Assembly: GCA_964526785.1 (NCBI GenBank)
Contig: CAZGMJ010000060.1
Location: forward strand, 1-31,692
Length of the DNA: 31,692 nt
From: CAZGMJ01 sp964526785
GTDB taxonomy: Bacteria > Planctomycetota > Phycisphaerae > Sedimentisphaerales > Anaerobacaceae
Direction: 5' to 3'
Shown here: piece after piece, positions 15,185 to 22,716 of the stretch
Layout of the letters: the number at the start of each line of letters is the position of its first letter
Position numbering within the stretch: position 1 is the stretch's first letter
Made by a program: the position numbers and the translations under genes
The notes under the pieces: model-generated
Seen by the model: the letters and a program-made list of their open reading frames with translations, nothing else
Database searches by the model: none
What the model was told of the DNA's origin: nothing

Positions 15185-16648
15185 TCAGCCGAGCTTCTTG
15201 CCCAGAATCTGGGAGACAACCTTCGGATTTGCCTGGCCCTGGGTCTGCTGCATTACCTGGCCCATCAGAAAACCGCGGGCCTTTTTGCTCTTCTTTCCCC
15301 CGGCGACAACGTCCTCCACAGCCGCCTGATTGTCCTTCAGCACCTGTTCGACAATAACTTCCAGTTCTCCGGCATCACTCTTCTGCACGAGGTTCAGCTC
15401 TTCAGCCAGCGTTTGCGGGGCTTTGTCCGTCTCCGCCATGGCTTCGAGCAGCGACGTCGCAGCCCCCGCATTGACAGTACCTTCTTCCACCATAACCGCC
15501 AATTTTGAAACACGATCCGGACCGATGTTTAACTGGTCGATACTGCACCCTTTATCATTCGCCAGTTTGAGCCCCGTCTGTGTCAGCAGGTTGCACACGC
15601 GTTTCGGGTCCCCGCCGGCCTGGACCGATGCATCGAATAAATCGGCCGTGCCTCGCTCGGCCGTCAGTACGCCCGCATCATAGTCGCTCAAGCCGTACTG
15701 CTCCACGTATCGCATTTGTCTGCTGATCGGCAGTTCGCAGAGCCGGGATTTGATCTGCTCGAGCCAGGCGTCATTCAGTTCCACCGGCACAAGATCGGGA
15801 TCGGGGAAATAGCGATAGTCGTGTGCTTCTTCTTTTTCGCGTTGAAGCACCGTGACTTCGCGCTGGTCGTCCCAGCCCCGCGTGGTCTTGTTGCCCATCT
15901 CCATAACCACACCGCCATCCAGAAAGTCCTCCAGTTGACGCTGCTCCTCGTAGTTGATGCTGCGTTCGAGAGCGCGGAAACTGTTGAGGTTCTTGATTTC
16001 CGTAATGGGCGTTCTATACTCGGTCCCGTCGCGCGTGATGATGAGGTTCACGTTCGGCTCGAACCGCATGTGTCCTTTCTGCATGTCGGCTTCGGAAACG
16101 CCGAGATAGCGTACGATTCGTTGTAGTTCTACCGCCAGCGCACGCGATTCGGCCCCGCTGCTCATATCCGGCTCGGTAACGATTTCCAGCAGAGGCGTAC
16201 CGGTCCGATTCAAATCCACCTGGGAGAAACTCGCTCCGTGCACGTTCTTGCCCGCATCTTCCTCCAGGTGCGCCCGCGTGATTCCTATTCGCCTGGTCCG
16301 GCCGTCCTCCAGTGGTATCTCGATGAAGCCGTCGGAACTGAGGGGCAAGTCGTATTGGCTGATTTGATAGTTCTTCGGGAGGTCGGGATAGTAATAGCTC
16401 TTTCTGTCCCACTTGGTAAAGCGGGCGATATCACAATTCAGGGCCAGACCGACCAGTACTGCATACTCGAACGCCTTCTGGTTCATTACAGGCAGCACGC
16501 CGGGCATTCCCAGACACACCGGGCAGACCCTGCTGTTCGGCTCCCGGCCGAACTCGACCGCGCAGCCGCAGAACATCTTGCTCTCGGTGCACAACTGGAC
16601 GTGAATCTCCAGTCCGACCACTACCTTGCATTGTGCTTGACCGCTCAT
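15185..16648 (-). CDS. gatB: Aspartyl/glutamyl-tRNA amidotransferase subunit B
   Basis: GatB is the tRNA-binding kinase subunit of GatCAB, which converts misacylated Glu-tRNA(Gln) or Asp-tRNA(Asn) to the correct amide. The 487-residue protein starts with VVVGLEIHVQL (9-19). The zinc cysteines are Cys27, Cys29, Cys42 and Cys45. YYYPDLPKNYQISQYD, in the first hundred residues, is diagnostic, as is the central EPNVNLIITRDGTEYRTPITEIKNLNS region. The C-terminal YqeY-like tail ends with MGQVMQQTQGQANPKVV. The ATG at 16648 lies eight bases after the gatA stop. The presence of GatCAB suggests that glutaminyl- or asparaginyl-tRNA is made by transamidation in this organism. Confidence 0.96.
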   Translation of the reverse strand: MSGQAQCKVVVGLEIHVQLCTESKMFCGCAVEFGREPNSRVCPVCLGMPGVLPVMNQKAFEYAVLVGLALNCDIARFTKWDRKSYYYPDLPKNYQISQYDLPLSSDGFIEIPLEDGRTRRIGITRAHLEEDAGKNVHGASFSQVDLNRTGTPLLEIVTEPDMSSGAESRALAVELQRIVRYLGVSEADMQKGHMRFEPNVNLIITRDGTEYRTPITEIKNLNSFRALERSINYEEQRQLEDFLDGGVVMEMGNKTTRGWDDQREVTVLQREKEEAHDYRYFPDPDLVPVELNDAWLEQIKSRLCELPISRQMRYVEQYGLSDYDAGVLTAERGTADLFDASVQAGGDPKRVCNLLTQTGLKLANDKGCSIDQLNIGPDRVSKLAVMVEEGTVNAGAATSLLEAMAETDKAPQTLAEELNLVQKSDAGELEVIVEQVLKDNQAAVEDVVAGGKKSKKARGFLMGQVMQQTQGQANPKVVSQILGKKLG

Positions 16649-16656
16649 CGTCTAGT

Positions 16657-18123
16657 TCACACATCCAATTGAGGTCTTCTCGTATGCCACTGCGTCCGGC
16701 TTTCGTACATTCTCGCAATTTGGAGCAGCTTGTCTTCCGTGAACGCCGGGGAGAGAATCTGCAGACCGATCGGCAGGCCGTCCGCATCGAAACCACACGG
16801 TATACTGATGGCCGGAATACCCGCCAGATTCGCCGCGATAGTGTACATGTCGGAAAGATACATCTGAAGAGGATCATCCGTCTTCTCACCGATTCGAAAC
16901 GCGGTCGTCGGAGCCACGGGCATCATGATGCAGTCGCATGCGGTGAAAGCCCGGGTCAGGTCGCGGCGGATGAGATTGCGGACTTTCAGCGCCTTGAGAT
17001 AATAGGCGTCGTAATACCCGCTGGAAAGCGCGTAGGTTCCCAGCATGATTCGCCGCTTGACCTCTTTGCCGAAACCTTCCTCGCGGGACTTTGCGTAGAC
17101 TTCCACGTAGTCCTCAGCACGCTCGCTACGATGGCCATAGTGGACACCGTCGTAGCGGGCCAGATTGCTCGACGCCTCAGCCGTTGCAATTACGTAGTAT
17201 GCAGCGATGGCATAGTCGAGAGTCGGCAATTCAACTTCCACAACCTCCGCTCCGGCGTCGCGGTACACACCGACCGCCAGATCCATGGCTTCCCGCACGG
17301 AATCTTCCGCACCCTCATTGAGAGCGGGCGCAACGCCGATCTTCAATGTGCTCGGGGGTTCTTCCAGCTTCGCAAGATAATCATGGGTCGGAGCGATATC
17401 ATGTCCAACGCTTGTGCTGTCGCGCGAATCGTGCCCTGCGATTACATTGAGCAGCAGCGCACAATCCTCCACAGTCCGGGTCACCGGCCCGATCTGATCG
17501 AGACTCGATCCGTATGCCACAAGGCCGTAACGTGAGACTCGTCCATAAGTGGGTTTCAGCCCAACGACGCCACAGAAACTCGCAGGCTGGCGTATTGAAC
17601 CGCCGGTATCAGAGCCCAGAGCGGCTGAGCACAAACCCGCAACGACCGCCGCCGCCGCTCCCCCGCTGCTGCCGCCGGGCACCCTGTCTCGATTCCAGGG
17701 ATTGCAGGTCTGCTTCAAACCCGAGTTCTCCGTGCTCGAACCCATTGCGAACTCGTCCAGATTCGTCTTGCCAACGATTACGGCGTCCGCATCGAGCAGT
17801 TTGTCAATGACGGTCGCATTGTATGGACTGACAAAACCCGACAGCATCTTCGAGGCGCACGTCGTGGTTCCAAACGTCGTGCACATGTTGTCTTTGACCG
17901 CCACAGGCACGCCCGCCAAAGGACCCACTTTCTCTGCCTGCGCGATACGCCGGTCGATTTGTGCCGCGGCGTCCATAGCCTCCCGGCGAAACGTGGTGAT
18001 GTAGGCGCCAATTGCTTCTTCGTGCGCGTCGATACGGTCGAACGCCGCCTTCGTGGCTTCGACGCTTGTCAGACGCCCTTCCGCAATCTGCCGCCTTACC
18101 GCGCTTGCACTGATGTGTTCCAT
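16657..18123 (-). CDS. gatA: Aspartyl/glutamyl-tRNA amidotransferase subunit A
   Basis: GatA hydrolyses glutamine and feeds ammonia to GatB. The 488-residue length is normal. The amidase-signature triad is intact: Lys77 in VAVKDN, Ser152 in VPGGSSGG and Ser176 in SDTGGSIRQPA. Other family blocks are GKTNLDEFAMGSSTENS (118-134) and GLKPTYGRVSRYGL (188-201). The ATG at 18123 follows the esterase stop by 16 bases. Gene order on this strand is gatC, esterase, gatA, gatB, so the amidotransferase operon carries an inserted gene. Confidence 0.96.
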   Translation of the reverse strand: MEHISASAVRRQIAEGRLTSVEATKAAFDRIDAHEEAIGAYITTFRREAMDAAAQIDRRIAQAEKVGPLAGVPVAVKDNMCTTFGTTTCASKMLSGFVSPYNATVIDKLLDADAVIVGKTNLDEFAMGSSTENSGLKQTCNPWNRDRVPGGSSGGAAAAVVAGLCSAALGSDTGGSIRQPASFCGVVGLKPTYGRVSRYGLVAYGSSLDQIGPVTRTVEDCALLLNVIAGHDSRDSTSVGHDIAPTHDYLAKLEEPPSTLKIGVAPALNEGAEDSVREAMDLAVGVYRDAGAEVVEVELPTLDYAIAAYYVIATAEASSNLARYDGVHYGHRSERAEDYVEVYAKSREEGFGKEVKRRIMLGTYALSSGYYDAYYLKALKVRNLIRRDLTRAFTACDCIMMPVAPTTAFRIGEKTDDPLQMYLSDMYTIAANLAGIPAISIPCGFDADGLPIGLQILSPAFTEDKLLQIARMYESRTQWHTRRPQLDV

Positions 18124-18139
18124 CCGGCGTATCCTGTCT

Positions 18140-18910
18140 CTACTGCCTGTCGTCCTTCTTCAGACGATGCTTGAGAAGCCATTCGTACAACTCGGGATTC
18201 TCATACGTCCGCGTCCATGAATCGTGATAGGCATCGGGGTAAATCGTCAATTTGGCCTTGCCGCCGACAGCATTGATCGCTTTGACCATCTCCTCCGATT
18301 CGGAAGGTGGGACCACGCGGTCCTTTGCGCCATGGAAGGCCCAGACCGGAGTATTTCGCAGTCGCCGGGCAAAGAAACGCCGGCCGCCGCCACAAATGGG
18401 GGCTATTGCCGCGAATCGGTCGGGATACGCACAACCGAGACTCCACGTCCCATAGCCTCCCATGCTCAAACCGGTCAGATACACGCGCTGCTCATCAACG
18501 TCGTATGTCGCCACGATCTCATCGAGCAGGTGAATCAGCGTCTCGACTTTATCCGGCCACCACTGATCGCTCGGACATTGCGGCGAGACGACGATGAACG
18601 GAAAATCCTTCTTTTCTTTAACGATCTTAGGCGGGCCGTGCCTGGCCACGAGATCCAGATTGCTGCCCCTCTCACCCGCACCATGCAAAAACAGCATCAG
18701 CGGCCACTTCTTGTCGGCTTGCCCGTAGTCCTCGGGCAGAAACAACAGATACTTGCACTGCATCGTCTTCTCGATCGTCTTCTCGAAGTTCTTCTCGCTT
18801 TGTCCCAATTCAACTGCGTCCTGCGATTTCATCTCGTTCTTCGCTCCCACAGCCAGCGGCGTCAGAATCAATGCCGCCAGCACAGCCCACAACAAACACC
18901 GCCTGATCAT
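18140..18910 (-). CDS. Exported alpha/beta-hydrolase, predicted esterase or peptidase (COG4099-like)
   Basis: A 256-residue secreted serine hydrolase. Residues 1-23 form a signal peptide (MIRR, a hydrophobic core, then AVGA before the cleavage site). The mature part has the oxyanion-side motif LMLFLHGAGERG (72-83) and the nucleophile elbow GLSMGGYGTW with Ser149. The acidic residue Asp197 lies in GAKDRVVPP and the catalytic His229 in YHDSW. The pattern matches exported esterases and 'predicted peptidases' related to PHB depolymerase and feruloyl esterase; the natural substrate is unknown. I chose the ATG at 18910 because GGAGG lies ten bases upstream. The ATG at 18919 is too close to that site, and the GTG at 18931 precedes it. 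The gene lies between gatC and gatA, an unexpected place for an exported enzyme. Confidence 0.85.
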   Translation of the reverse strand: MIRRCLLWAVLAALILTPLAVGAKNEMKSQDAVELGQSEKNFEKTIEKTMQCKYLLFLPEDYGQADKKWPLMLFLHGAGERGSNLDLVARHGPPKIVKEKKDFPFIVVSPQCPSDQWWPDKVETLIHLLDEIVATYDVDEQRVYLTGLSMGGYGTWSLGCAYPDRFAAIAPICGGGRRFFARRLRNTPVWAFHGAKDRVVPPSESEEMVKAINAVGGKAKLTIYPDAYHDSWTRTYENPELYEWLLKHRLKKDDRQ

Positions 18911-18946
18911 TGCCTGCATACCTCCAGTCACATGATGAAAAGATAT

Positions 18947-19255
18947 CTATACCCCCGAACCATCGTCGAGAATTCTGGGCACGAGGAAGTGCTGCGCGTC
19001 CCTCTGCGGGGCGTTGGCGAGTGCCGCATCAGAACCCAGGGATGCAGACGCCCGGTCTTCTCTGAAGACATTGCTCACCGGCAGACAGTGGGCGAGTGGT
19101 TCGACATCTTCGGTATCCACCTCGTCGAGTTTCTCCATATACTCCAGGATGGCGCTCAACTGGTCCGTGAATTCGACTATTTCCTGCTCTCTCAGATCCA
19201 GCCGGGCCAGTTTGGCGACCTTTCGGACCTGCGCCTCATCGATAGTACGGCTCAT
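18947..19255 (-). CDS. gatC: Aspartyl/glutamyl-tRNA amidotransferase subunit C
   Basis: GatC is the small linker subunit that holds GatA and GatB together. The 102-residue protein has the family features: the N-terminal VRKVAKLARLDL (10-21), EFTDQLSAILEYMEKLDEVD (28-47), a LAHCLPVSNVFREDR stretch (54-68), and a C-terminal end with QHFLVPRILD. The ATG at 19255 has AGG six bases upstream. A Rho-independent terminator sits directly upstream, so gatC may depend on readthrough from rpmB or on a promoter that I could not identify. The exported esterase follows before gatA. Confidence 0.93.
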   Translation of the reverse strand: MSRTIDEAQVRKVAKLARLDLREQEIVEFTDQLSAILEYMEKLDEVDTEDVEPLAHCLPVSNVFREDRASASLGSDAALANAPQRDAQHFLVPRILDDGSGV

Positions 19256-19269
19256 GGCATGTCAACCTG

Positions 19270-19299
19270 AAAAAAGAGCGAGGTATGAATCTGCCTCGC
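19270..19299 (-). terminator. Rho-independent terminator after rpmB
   Basis: On the minus strand GCGAGG (19299-19294), a ten-base loop and CCTCGC (19283-19278) form a six-base GC-rich stem. It is followed by TCTTTTTT (19277-19270). It lies 66 bases after the rpmB stop and only 14 bases before the gatC ATG. Confidence 0.75.
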
Positions 19300-19365
19300 C
19301 CGCTAAACACTTTCATTTTGCCCGGATCTGCACGTTAGCCGTGCGTTTGTGCTGCCGAGTATCCA

Positions 19366-19629
19366 TCAGCCTTTCTGGGCCGCCGGCTTGTAGTTGCGTT
19401 TGGGCGGCTTTTCCACGAGCCCCATCCGTATCGCCTTGGCCGAGACTCTGATGCGGCAGACCTTGCCGTCCACAACCGCACGAACCTTCTGCACGTTCGG
19501 CTTGAACTTCCGCTTGCTTACACCAGTTACCCGCTTACCGACACCGCCGAGGTACTTGGCCTTACCGCGGCGTGATATCTTCCTGCCGGAAACCGTTTTC
19601 TTACCTGTAAAATGGCATATTCTCGACAT
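19366..19629 (-). CDS. rpmB: Large-subunit ribosomal protein bL28
   Basis: An 87-residue, very basic ribosomal protein. It starts MSRICHFTGKKTVSGRKIS, with the family's N-terminal pattern xCxxTGKKxxxGxxxS. It continues with FKPNVQKVRAVVDGKVCRIRVSAKAIR (42-68), the conserved rRNA-binding part. The length is usual for bL28. It has its own 5' leader with hairpins and a terminator after it, so it is probably a single-gene transcript with some readthrough into gatC. Confidence 0.96.
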   Translation of the reverse strand: MSRICHFTGKKTVSGRKISRRGKAKYLGGVGKRVTGVSKRKFKPNVQKVRAVVDGKVCRIRVSAKAIRMGLVEKPPKRNYKPAAQKG

Positions 19630-19687
19630 CTGCTAACTCCTGGCATGTCTTCCAACGTCTATGTTTCGCATCCTCGCCCGACCTGAA

Positions 19688-19711
19688 GAAAGTGCACCAA
19701 CTTTCGGTGCA
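19688..19711 (-). promoter_or_regulatory. Two overlapping hairpins in the rpmB leader
   Basis: In transcript order the leader reads TGCACC, GAAAGT, T, GGTGCACTTTC. TGCACC (19711-19706) can pair with GGTGCA (19698-19693). GAAAGT (19705-19700) can instead pair with ACTTTC (19693-19688). The two pairings interleave, so only one can form at a time. The element ends 58 bases before the rpmB ATG. A regulatory role is speculative. Confidence 0.3.
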
Positions 19712-19751
19712 AGTCCAAGTCCCAAAGCGTGAATCGCAATTAAAGCCGTGT

Positions 19752-19757
19752 AGTATA
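19752..19757 (-). promoter_or_regulatory. Possible -10 box of an rpmB promoter
   Basis: TATACT on the minus strand matches the -10 consensus at five of six bases. No good -35 box lies at 16-18 bases; a TTGACT is present but 22 bases upstream. Transcription from here would give a leader of about 116 bases containing the hairpins at 19688-19711. Confidence 0.3.
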
Positions 19758-19914
19758 CCCGGTCCGTCGGTTCAGTGGAAGTCAAAAGTCGCCAAAAATG
19801 CCAAAAAAGCGGTCTTCCGAATTCCAACACGGCTGGTACTCGCATCTTTTGGCCGCGCACCCGGCTTTCTCCGCAGCGATGCTCCTGCGCAGCCCAACCC
19901 GACCCGCAACACGA

Positions 19915-20658
19915 TCAGCGGCGCTTGCGCGAAGTGTTTTCTTTCCTTCCGGCCCTCTTGAGATATCCCACTTCGGCCGGACTCAGGCGTCGGTACTTGC
20001 CGACGCCGAGCCCCCGGAGGTTCAATCTGCCGAAACGCGTCCGCTTCAGCGAATGGACGGGGAACCCCACTTTCGCAAACATCCTGCGAATCTGCCGATT
20101 GAGCCCCTGACTGACTACAATCTCGACCAGCGACTCCCGGTGGCCCCTCTTGACTATCTTCACAGCCGCTCGCGAGGTCTTGCCCTCAGCCAGCCAGATA
20201 CCGCTCTTGAGTTTCTCAACGGCTTTTCCGTCGATCCTGCCTTTGACGGCCACGATATACGTCTTGGCAAGCCCAAAACGCGGATGGGTCAGCTTGTTGG
20301 TCAGTTGGCTGTCGTTGGTCACAATAATCAGGCCCGTCGTATCGACATCGAGTCTACCCACGCAGAAAACCCGCTCCGACGCGGGTATCAGGTCAATAGC
20401 CCTGGTCCTGCCCTGAGGGTCTCTGTTCGTACAAATCACGCCTCTGGGCTTGTTCAAGAGGAAGTACACCTTCGGGGCGATTTCAATCCTTTTGTTGTTG
20501 ACAGTGATGACGTCCTGATCAGGGTCAGCGAAGGCAGGCAGTTCGTCCACCACCTGGCGATTTACGCGCACCACTCCGTCGAGAATCAGTTGCTCGCATT
20601 TTCTGCGCGAATCCACACCGGCCGCAGCCAGTACCTTTTGCAGTCTTTCTTTGGCCAT
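19915..20658 (-). CDS. rRNA pseudouridine synthase, RsuA/RluB/RluE/RluF family
   Basis: The 247-residue enzyme isomerises a specific uridine in ribosomal RNA to pseudouridine. An S4 RNA-binding domain occupies about residues 3-50 (RLQKVLAAAGVDSRRKCEQL). The catalytic domain has the signature GRLDVDTTGLIIVTND at 101-116 with catalytic Asp104. It also has LNKPRGVICT (68-77) and, towards the C terminus, QGLNRQIRRMFAKVG. The overall form is closest to RluB/RsuA; which rRNA uridine is modified cannot be decided here. A basic tail ends the protein. It follows the prenyltransferase gene by 61 bases on the same strand. Confidence 0.92.
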   Translation of the reverse strand: MAKERLQKVLAAAGVDSRRKCEQLILDGVVRVNRQVVDELPAFADPDQDVITVNNKRIEIAPKVYFLLNKPRGVICTNRDPQGRTRAIDLIPASERVFCVGRLDVDTTGLIIVTNDSQLTNKLTHPRFGLAKTYIVAVKGRIDGKAVEKLKSGIWLAEGKTSRAAVKIVKRGHRESLVEIVVSQGLNRQIRRMFAKVGFPVHSLKRTRFGRLNLRGLGVGKYRRLSPAEVGYLKRAGRKENTSRKRR

Positions 20659-20719
20659 AGTTGTCTCTTAGGAACGCGGCTCAACCGCCATTTGTTCGCG
20701 CAAATCCCCTGCAGACTAT

Positions 20720-21634
20720 TCAGTACGCCCAGATGTTGCCGAAAGTGAGGCCTCGCTGATCCACGTAGATGATCACGATGCACAGGCATACCCACAGCAG
20801 AAAGCCAATCTGGAACGGCGCATCGTTCAGTATCAGTGCCACAGGCTCACTGTAGCGACATTTCTGGATCAATGCGCTGAATCTGAAAACACAATACAGT
20901 ACCAGAGGCGTCGTATAAACCAGATTATTCGTTCCGAATATCTCACGCGTCCGCTCGTCCATCGCATATAGCAGGAAAGACATCACCGCCAGACCACTGC
21001 TGACGTCTATCATGTGCACGAGAAGCTCGGGCGTGTATCCCGCCAGAGTCCTGCGGAAACGCCCCCCATCGTCCTGCAGTTTCGCGATCTCGCCCCGCCG
21101 CTTGCTGAACGCCAGAAACAGACAGAGGGTGAACGTACAGATTATCAGCCACGGCGAGATAAAGACACCAACGGCGACGGCCCCCGCGACAGCCCTCAGG
21201 CAGAAGCCCGCGGATATGATAATACAGTCGAGAATCATGAAGCGCTTGAGGCCCACCGAGTACAGCACCATCAACACGATATACGCCAGGATTACCACAC
21301 CTAACGTGCGGGCCAGGGCGAAACTGGCCGCCAACGCGACGAGAGCCAGTATGCCTGCGAGAATCGCTGCGTCAACGACTCGTACCTCCCCCGCAGCCAG
21401 CGGTCTTTTCCGATTCTCCGGGTGCAGGCGGTCCGTCTGACGGTCCATTATATCGTTGAAGATGTAGGTCGCAGACGACGCGAGACAAAAGCAGAAGAAC
21501 GCTCCGGCGGCACTGCCCACCGCAACAAGCACAGAATCCAGAGGCCCGAAGAGTTTGCGCCCGAAGATTAACGCGGCGAACACGAAGACATTCTTCGTAC
21601 AGTGCCTGGGACGCATAAGCTTCAGAAACTTCAT
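20720..21634 (-). CDS. UbiA-family prenyltransferase, decaprenyl-phosphate phosphoribosyltransferase-like
   Basis: A 304-residue polytopic membrane protein with about eight or nine hydrophobic segments. The N-terminal MKFLKLMRPRHCTKNVFVFA is typical of the subgroup that joins phosphoribosyl pyrophosphate to polyprenyl phosphate. The first Asp-rich motif is NDIMDRQTDRLHPENRKRPL (60-79). The second conserved block, LDCIIISAGFCLRAVAGA, is at 135-152. Such enzymes give polyprenyl-phosphate ribose or arabinose donors for cell-wall glycans; the actual role here is inferred from similarity. I chose the ATG at 21634, with AAGG eight bases upstream. The frame stays open much further upstream, but that part is the reverse shadow of the HAD gene. 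Confidence 0.87.
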   Translation of the reverse strand: MKFLKLMRPRHCTKNVFVFAALIFGRKLFGPLDSVLVAVGSAAGAFFCFCLASSATYIFNDIMDRQTDRLHPENRKRPLAAGEVRVVDAAILAGILALVALAASFALARTLGVVILAYIVLMVLYSVGLKRFMILDCIIISAGFCLRAVAGAVAVGVFISPWLIICTFTLCLFLAFSKRRGEIAKLQDDGGRFRRTLAGYTPELLVHMIDVSSGLAVMSFLLYAMDERTREIFGTNNLVYTTPLVLYCVFRFSALIQKCRYSEPVALILNDAPFQIGFLLWVCLCIVIIYVDQRGLTFGNIWAY

Positions 21635-21753
21635 TGGCACACCTTTCTTCTGGCACAGAACTGTTGGTCCTGCCTCACTGATCGTCGGCATCTGGCAATT
21701 TGCCGGTCCGCCATATCGCATCGGCCGGATGTCGCCGGTCGGCACTTTGCATA

Positions 21754-21782
21754 TCGACATTTGGGCCGGGAATACGTAAAAT
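21754..21782 (+). promoter_or_regulatory. Candidate sigma70 promoter for the HAD phosphatase gene
   Basis: TCGACA (21754-21759) and TAAAAT (21777-21782), each one mismatch from consensus, are 17 bases apart. Transcription would begin near 21789, about 74 bases before the ATG at 21863. Confidence 0.5.
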
Positions 21783-21862
21783 AATGGCCAATGGGCCAAT
21801 TTCGGCCGAACTAACTCCAATTCCATAAGCAAGAACGCTTCTGAAAATAACGCGTAGAGACC

Positions 21863-22561
21863 ATGATAACGACCGTGGTATTCGATCTCGATGACACGTT
21901 GTACGACGAACTGGACTATTGTCGCAGCGGCATGGCGGCGGTCGCGGCGTTTCTGTCGCAAAGGCCCGGCTCGCCTGCTTCCGATGAAATATACGCGGTT
22001 CTCTGGGACGTATTCATGCACGAAGACCGCCGGAGGACTTTCAATATCGCCCTTGAGAGGCTCGGTCTGCCGTATGACCAGACGCTCATTGCGGAACTTG
22101 TCCGCGCATACAGGAATCATAAACCGCAGCTCACATTGCCCCAAGAGACACACCAGGTGCTGAATGCATCGGCGTCGGAATACGACCTGGCGCTGCTTAC
22201 CGACGGTTTTCTGCCCGCTCAGAAGTACAAGGTCGAGGCGCTCGGCATCGCACACCGTTTCGAGCCGATTGTGTACACTGAAGAACTCGGTCGGGAGTTC
22301 TGGAAGCCGTCGCCGGTCGGATTTGAGAAAATCCTGGCGCATCTGCATGCCGAGCCGCACCAGGCCGTATACGTGGCAGACAATCCGATAAAAGACTTCA
22401 TAGCGCCCAACCAACTGGGATTTGCCACAATCCGCGTACGCAGGCCGAACCGGATTCATTCGGCGGACGTAAATCAGGCGGACGCACGGGCGAAATACGA
22501 GATAAGAACGCTCGGTGATCTGCCGTGCCTGCTTCAACGCATCTCGCGGGAAACCGAGTAG
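21863..22561 (+). CDS. HAD-superfamily phosphatase, subfamily IA
   Basis: A 232-residue HAD hydrolase. The nucleophile motif is FDLDDTLYDE (7-16, Asp8 and Asp10), followed by an alpha-helical cap. Motif II is LLTDG, and a lysine (WKPSP) provides motif III. The acidic motif IV is represented by YVADNPIKDF near residues 172-181. The sequence resembles phosphoglycolate phosphatase and nucleotidase-type members, but the substrate cannot be assigned. The gene is divergent from the prenyltransferase gene and has its own promoter. An unrelated coiled-coil gene follows under a separate promoter. Confidence 0.85.
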   Translation: MITTVVFDLDDTLYDELDYCRSGMAAVAAFLSQRPGSPASDEIYAVLWDVFMHEDRRRTFNIALERLGLPYDQTLIAELVRAYRNHKPQLTLPQETHQVLNASASEYDLALLTDGFLPAQKYKVEALGIAHRFEPIVYTEELGREFWKPSPVGFEKILAHLHAEPHQAVYVADNPIKDFIAPNQLGFATIRVRRPNRIHSADVNQADARAKYEIRTLGDLPCLLQRISRETE

Positions 22562-22630
22562 CCGCAACCCTGTAAGGCGGCTGAAATCGCCGCATAAAGG
22601 CGTCAAACGGGGCTTTCGAGCGTTTTTTTG

Positions 22631-22659
22631 TTGACTTGAAGGCTTTCAAAAGCGATAAT
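22631..22659 (+). promoter_or_regulatory. Sigma70-type promoter for the coiled-coil protein
   Basis: TTGACT (22631-22636) and GATAAT (22654-22659) are separated by exactly 17 bases. The spacer holds the inverted repeat GCTTT-CA-AAAGC (22642-22653). Transcription would start near 22666, and the gene's AAGGAG ribosome site lies just before the ATG at 22717. Confidence 0.75.
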
Positions 22660-22716
22660 AGGTAATCGGAACTGCTTTTTGGGTGATGTCTTCAGTATTT
22701 CGAAGGAGTTTTCACT

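Noticed and set aside
21635..22606. A 324-residue N-terminal extension of the prenyltransferase
   Set aside because: It is antisense to the HAD gene. The UbiA family N terminus begins at the ATG at 21634, which has a ribosome site.
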